From positions 62,001-126,000 of the forward strand of contig JAVHLJ010000001.1 of NCBI GenBank assembly GCA_031082205.1: a stretch of 64,000 bases of DNA, written 5' to 3'. This DNA is from Elusimicrobiales bacterium. GTDB taxonomy: Bacteria; Elusimicrobiota; Elusimicrobia; Elusimicrobiales; UBA9959. Shown here one piece after another: positions 62,394 to 64,000 of the stretch. The translations under genes were made by a program, and so were the position numbers. The notes under the pieces were generated by a model. The model was not told the DNA's origin. It did not search any database and saw only the letters and a list, made by a program, of their open reading frames with translations. Position 1 is the first letter of the stretch. Each line of letters starts with the position of its first letter.

Positions 62394-62879
62394 ATGAGCG
62401 CCCAAAGCAAGGTGGACGAGGTACTGGAGAACTACAGCTTCGCCAAACGCGACAAGCTTATACCCATACTGCAGGACGTGCAGGCGGCCGACGGCTATAT
62501 CTCCAAGCCGGCCGCGCTGGCGGTGGCCAGGCACCTGGGGATACCGGCCAGCAAGGTGTACGGAGTGGCCACCTTCTACAACCAGTTCCGGTTCAAGCCG
62601 GTCGGAAAGCACCACATCATGATCTGCCGCGGCACCGCCTGCCACGTCAAAGGCTCGGCCGGGGTCCTCAAGATGTGCGAAGAGGTGCTGGGCATCAAGG
62701 CGGGGGACACCACGCGCGACGGGCTCTTCAGCATAGAAGTGGTGGCCTGCATCGGGGCCTGCGGCCTGGCGCCGGTCATAAGCGTGAACGGCGAGTTCCA
62801 CGCCAAGCTGACCCCCGACAAGCTGCGCAGGCTGGTGGACGATATCAGGAAAGCGGAGGCTTCCAATGGCTCGAAATAA
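62394..62879 (+). CDS. nuoE: NADH dehydrogenase/bidirectional hydrogenase 24-kDa [2Fe-2S] subunit (NuoE-like)
   Basis: GVATFYNQFRFKPVGKHHIMICRGTACHVKGS..VACIGACGLAPVISVN. Confidence 0.92.
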   Translation: MSAQSKVDEVLENYSFAKRDKLIPILQDVQAADGYISKPAALAVARHLGIPASKVYGVATFYNQFRFKPVGKHHIMICRGTACHVKGSAGVLKMCEEVLGIKAGDTTRDGLFSIEVVACIGACGLAPVISVNGEFHAKLTPDKLRRLVDDIRKAEASNGSK

Positions 62880-64000
62880 GGACATCATAGGCGGGAACCT
62901 CTCAGGCATACAGGCCTCGGCCCGCAAGGCCTTCCTGACCAGGGCCTTCGGCGGGGAGGATTACGCCGAAAAAGCCGCGGCCCTGCGCAGGGAATCGCTC
63001 TCCCGCGCGGTCATATTCGTAGGCGCCGGCACCTGCGGCCTCGCCGCCGGCGCGGCCAGGACCCTCGAGGCGGCCAAGCGCTATATAAAGGAAAAGAAGC
63101 TGGACGCCGACATCCTGGAGGTCGGCTGCATAGGCTATTGCGCGGCCGAGCCGCTGCTGGACGTGCAGCTCCCCGGCCGGGCCCGCGTCTCCTTCCAGCG
63201 CGCGACAGGCGACGCCGTGCCGGCCATACTGGATTCCGTCTTCACCTCGGAGGCCCCGCTCAAGGACCATGTCCTGGGCCAGTTCGAGGATACCGGGGAA
63301 AAGTGGGCGAAAGTGCCCCTGCTCTCGGAACACCCTTTCTTCGCCAAGCAGCTCCGATTCGTCCTAAAGCACTGCGGCGTCATAGACCCCCTTTCCATAC
63401 AGGAGCACATAGCCCGCGGCGGCTACGGCGCTTTCCTTAAGGTGATACATACCATGACGCCGGAACAGGCCTGCGAGGCGATAGAGGCCAGCGGCCTGCG
63501 GGGCCGCGGCGGCGGCGGCTTTCCCACCGGGAAGAAGTGGAAGATAGCCCTGGCCTCCGACGCCGACCAGAAGTACATAGTATGCAACGCCGACGAAGGC
63601 GACCCGGGCGCCTTCATGGACCGCTCGGCCATCGAGGGGGACCCGCACCGCGTGCTCGAGGGCATAGCCATCGGCGCCTACGCGATACACGCGAGCAAGG
63701 CCTATATCTACATACGAGCAGAGTACCCTCTGGCGATAAGGAACCTAAAGAAAGCCATCGCCGACGCCAAGGCCTACGGCCTGCTCGGAGAGAACATCTA
63801 CGGCAGCGGCTTCGACCTCGACGTCATCATCAAGATGGGCGCCGGCGCCTTCGTCTGCGGCGAGGAGACCGCCCTGATGAACAGCATAGAAGGCCGGCGC
63901 GGCATGCCCAAGCCCCGGCCGCCCTACCCGGCCGTGCGGGGGCTGTTCGGCAAGCCGACGGTCATCAACAACGTCGAGACCTTCGCCAACGTGCCGGAGA
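62866..64000 (+). CDS. nuoF: NADH-binding 51-kDa subunit (NuoF/HydB/HndC-like), truncated at window edge
   Basis: Starts MARNKDIIGGN (not in ORF track, open at end); GLRGRGGGGFPTGKKW, CNADEGDPGAFMDRS, GAGAFVCGEETALMNSIEG, PTVINNVETFANVPE. Confidence 0.93.
   Translation, partial: MARNKDIIGGNLSGIQASARKAFLTRAFGGEDYAEKAAALRRESLSRAVIFVGAGTCGLAAGAARTLEAAKRYIKEKKLDADILEVGCIGYCAAEPLLDVQLPGRARVSFQRATGDAVPAILDSVFTSEAPLKDHVLGQFEDTGEKWAKVPLLSEHPFFAKQLRFVLKHCGVIDPLSIQEHIARGGYGAFLKVIHTMTPEQACEAIEASGLRGRGGGGFPTGKKWKIALASDADQKYIVCNADEGDPGAFMDRSAIEGDPHRVLEGIAIGAYAIHASKAYIYIRAEYPLAIRNLKKAIADAKAYGLLGENIYGSGFDLDVIIKMGAGAFVCGEETALMNSIEGRRGMPKPRPPYPAVRGLFGKPTVINNVETFANVPE

Overview
High-GC, gene-dense bacterial chromosomal window. 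By gene content it may come from the Elusimicrobiota or a related lineage; this is an inference and is not proven here. It encodes mostly ordinary housekeeping, redox and secretion genes: PepT, a TolC/RND pair, an NfnAB-like transhydrogenase divergent from pyruvate:ferredoxin oxidoreductase, SSB, two DEAD-box helicases plus a beta-CASP nuclease, a CrtI-ALDH-CrtI operon, a GlpA-like redox operon, a TonB receptor/two-component module, and a Rex-NuoEF operon running off the right edge. The standout is at 20818-21423. A tRNA-Asn(GUU) gene is split in its anticodon loop, between positions 35 and 36, by a 531-nt group I intron. The intron has trnL/IC3-like core motifs (ATCCTGAGCCAA, GGTGCAGAGACTA, P7 GACTAT/ATAGTC), a candidate guide sequence giving the U.G pair at the 5' splice site, four GNRA-capped hairpins and a terminal G. 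An HNH endonuclease ORF starts in the P1 loop and reads through the catalytic core. Next to it is a hairpin-rich element bounded by 47-bp direct repeats. Other items worth checking: a recurring TTGAC-N4-(G/A)TCAA palindrome near genes for exported proteins, a dense G-quadruplex motif at the PFOR promoter, a shared Cys4 tail on three PAS/GAF proteins, a probable CTG start on a tandem endonuclease I gene, and a Rex-type operator array. No CRISPR array or rRNA was seen.
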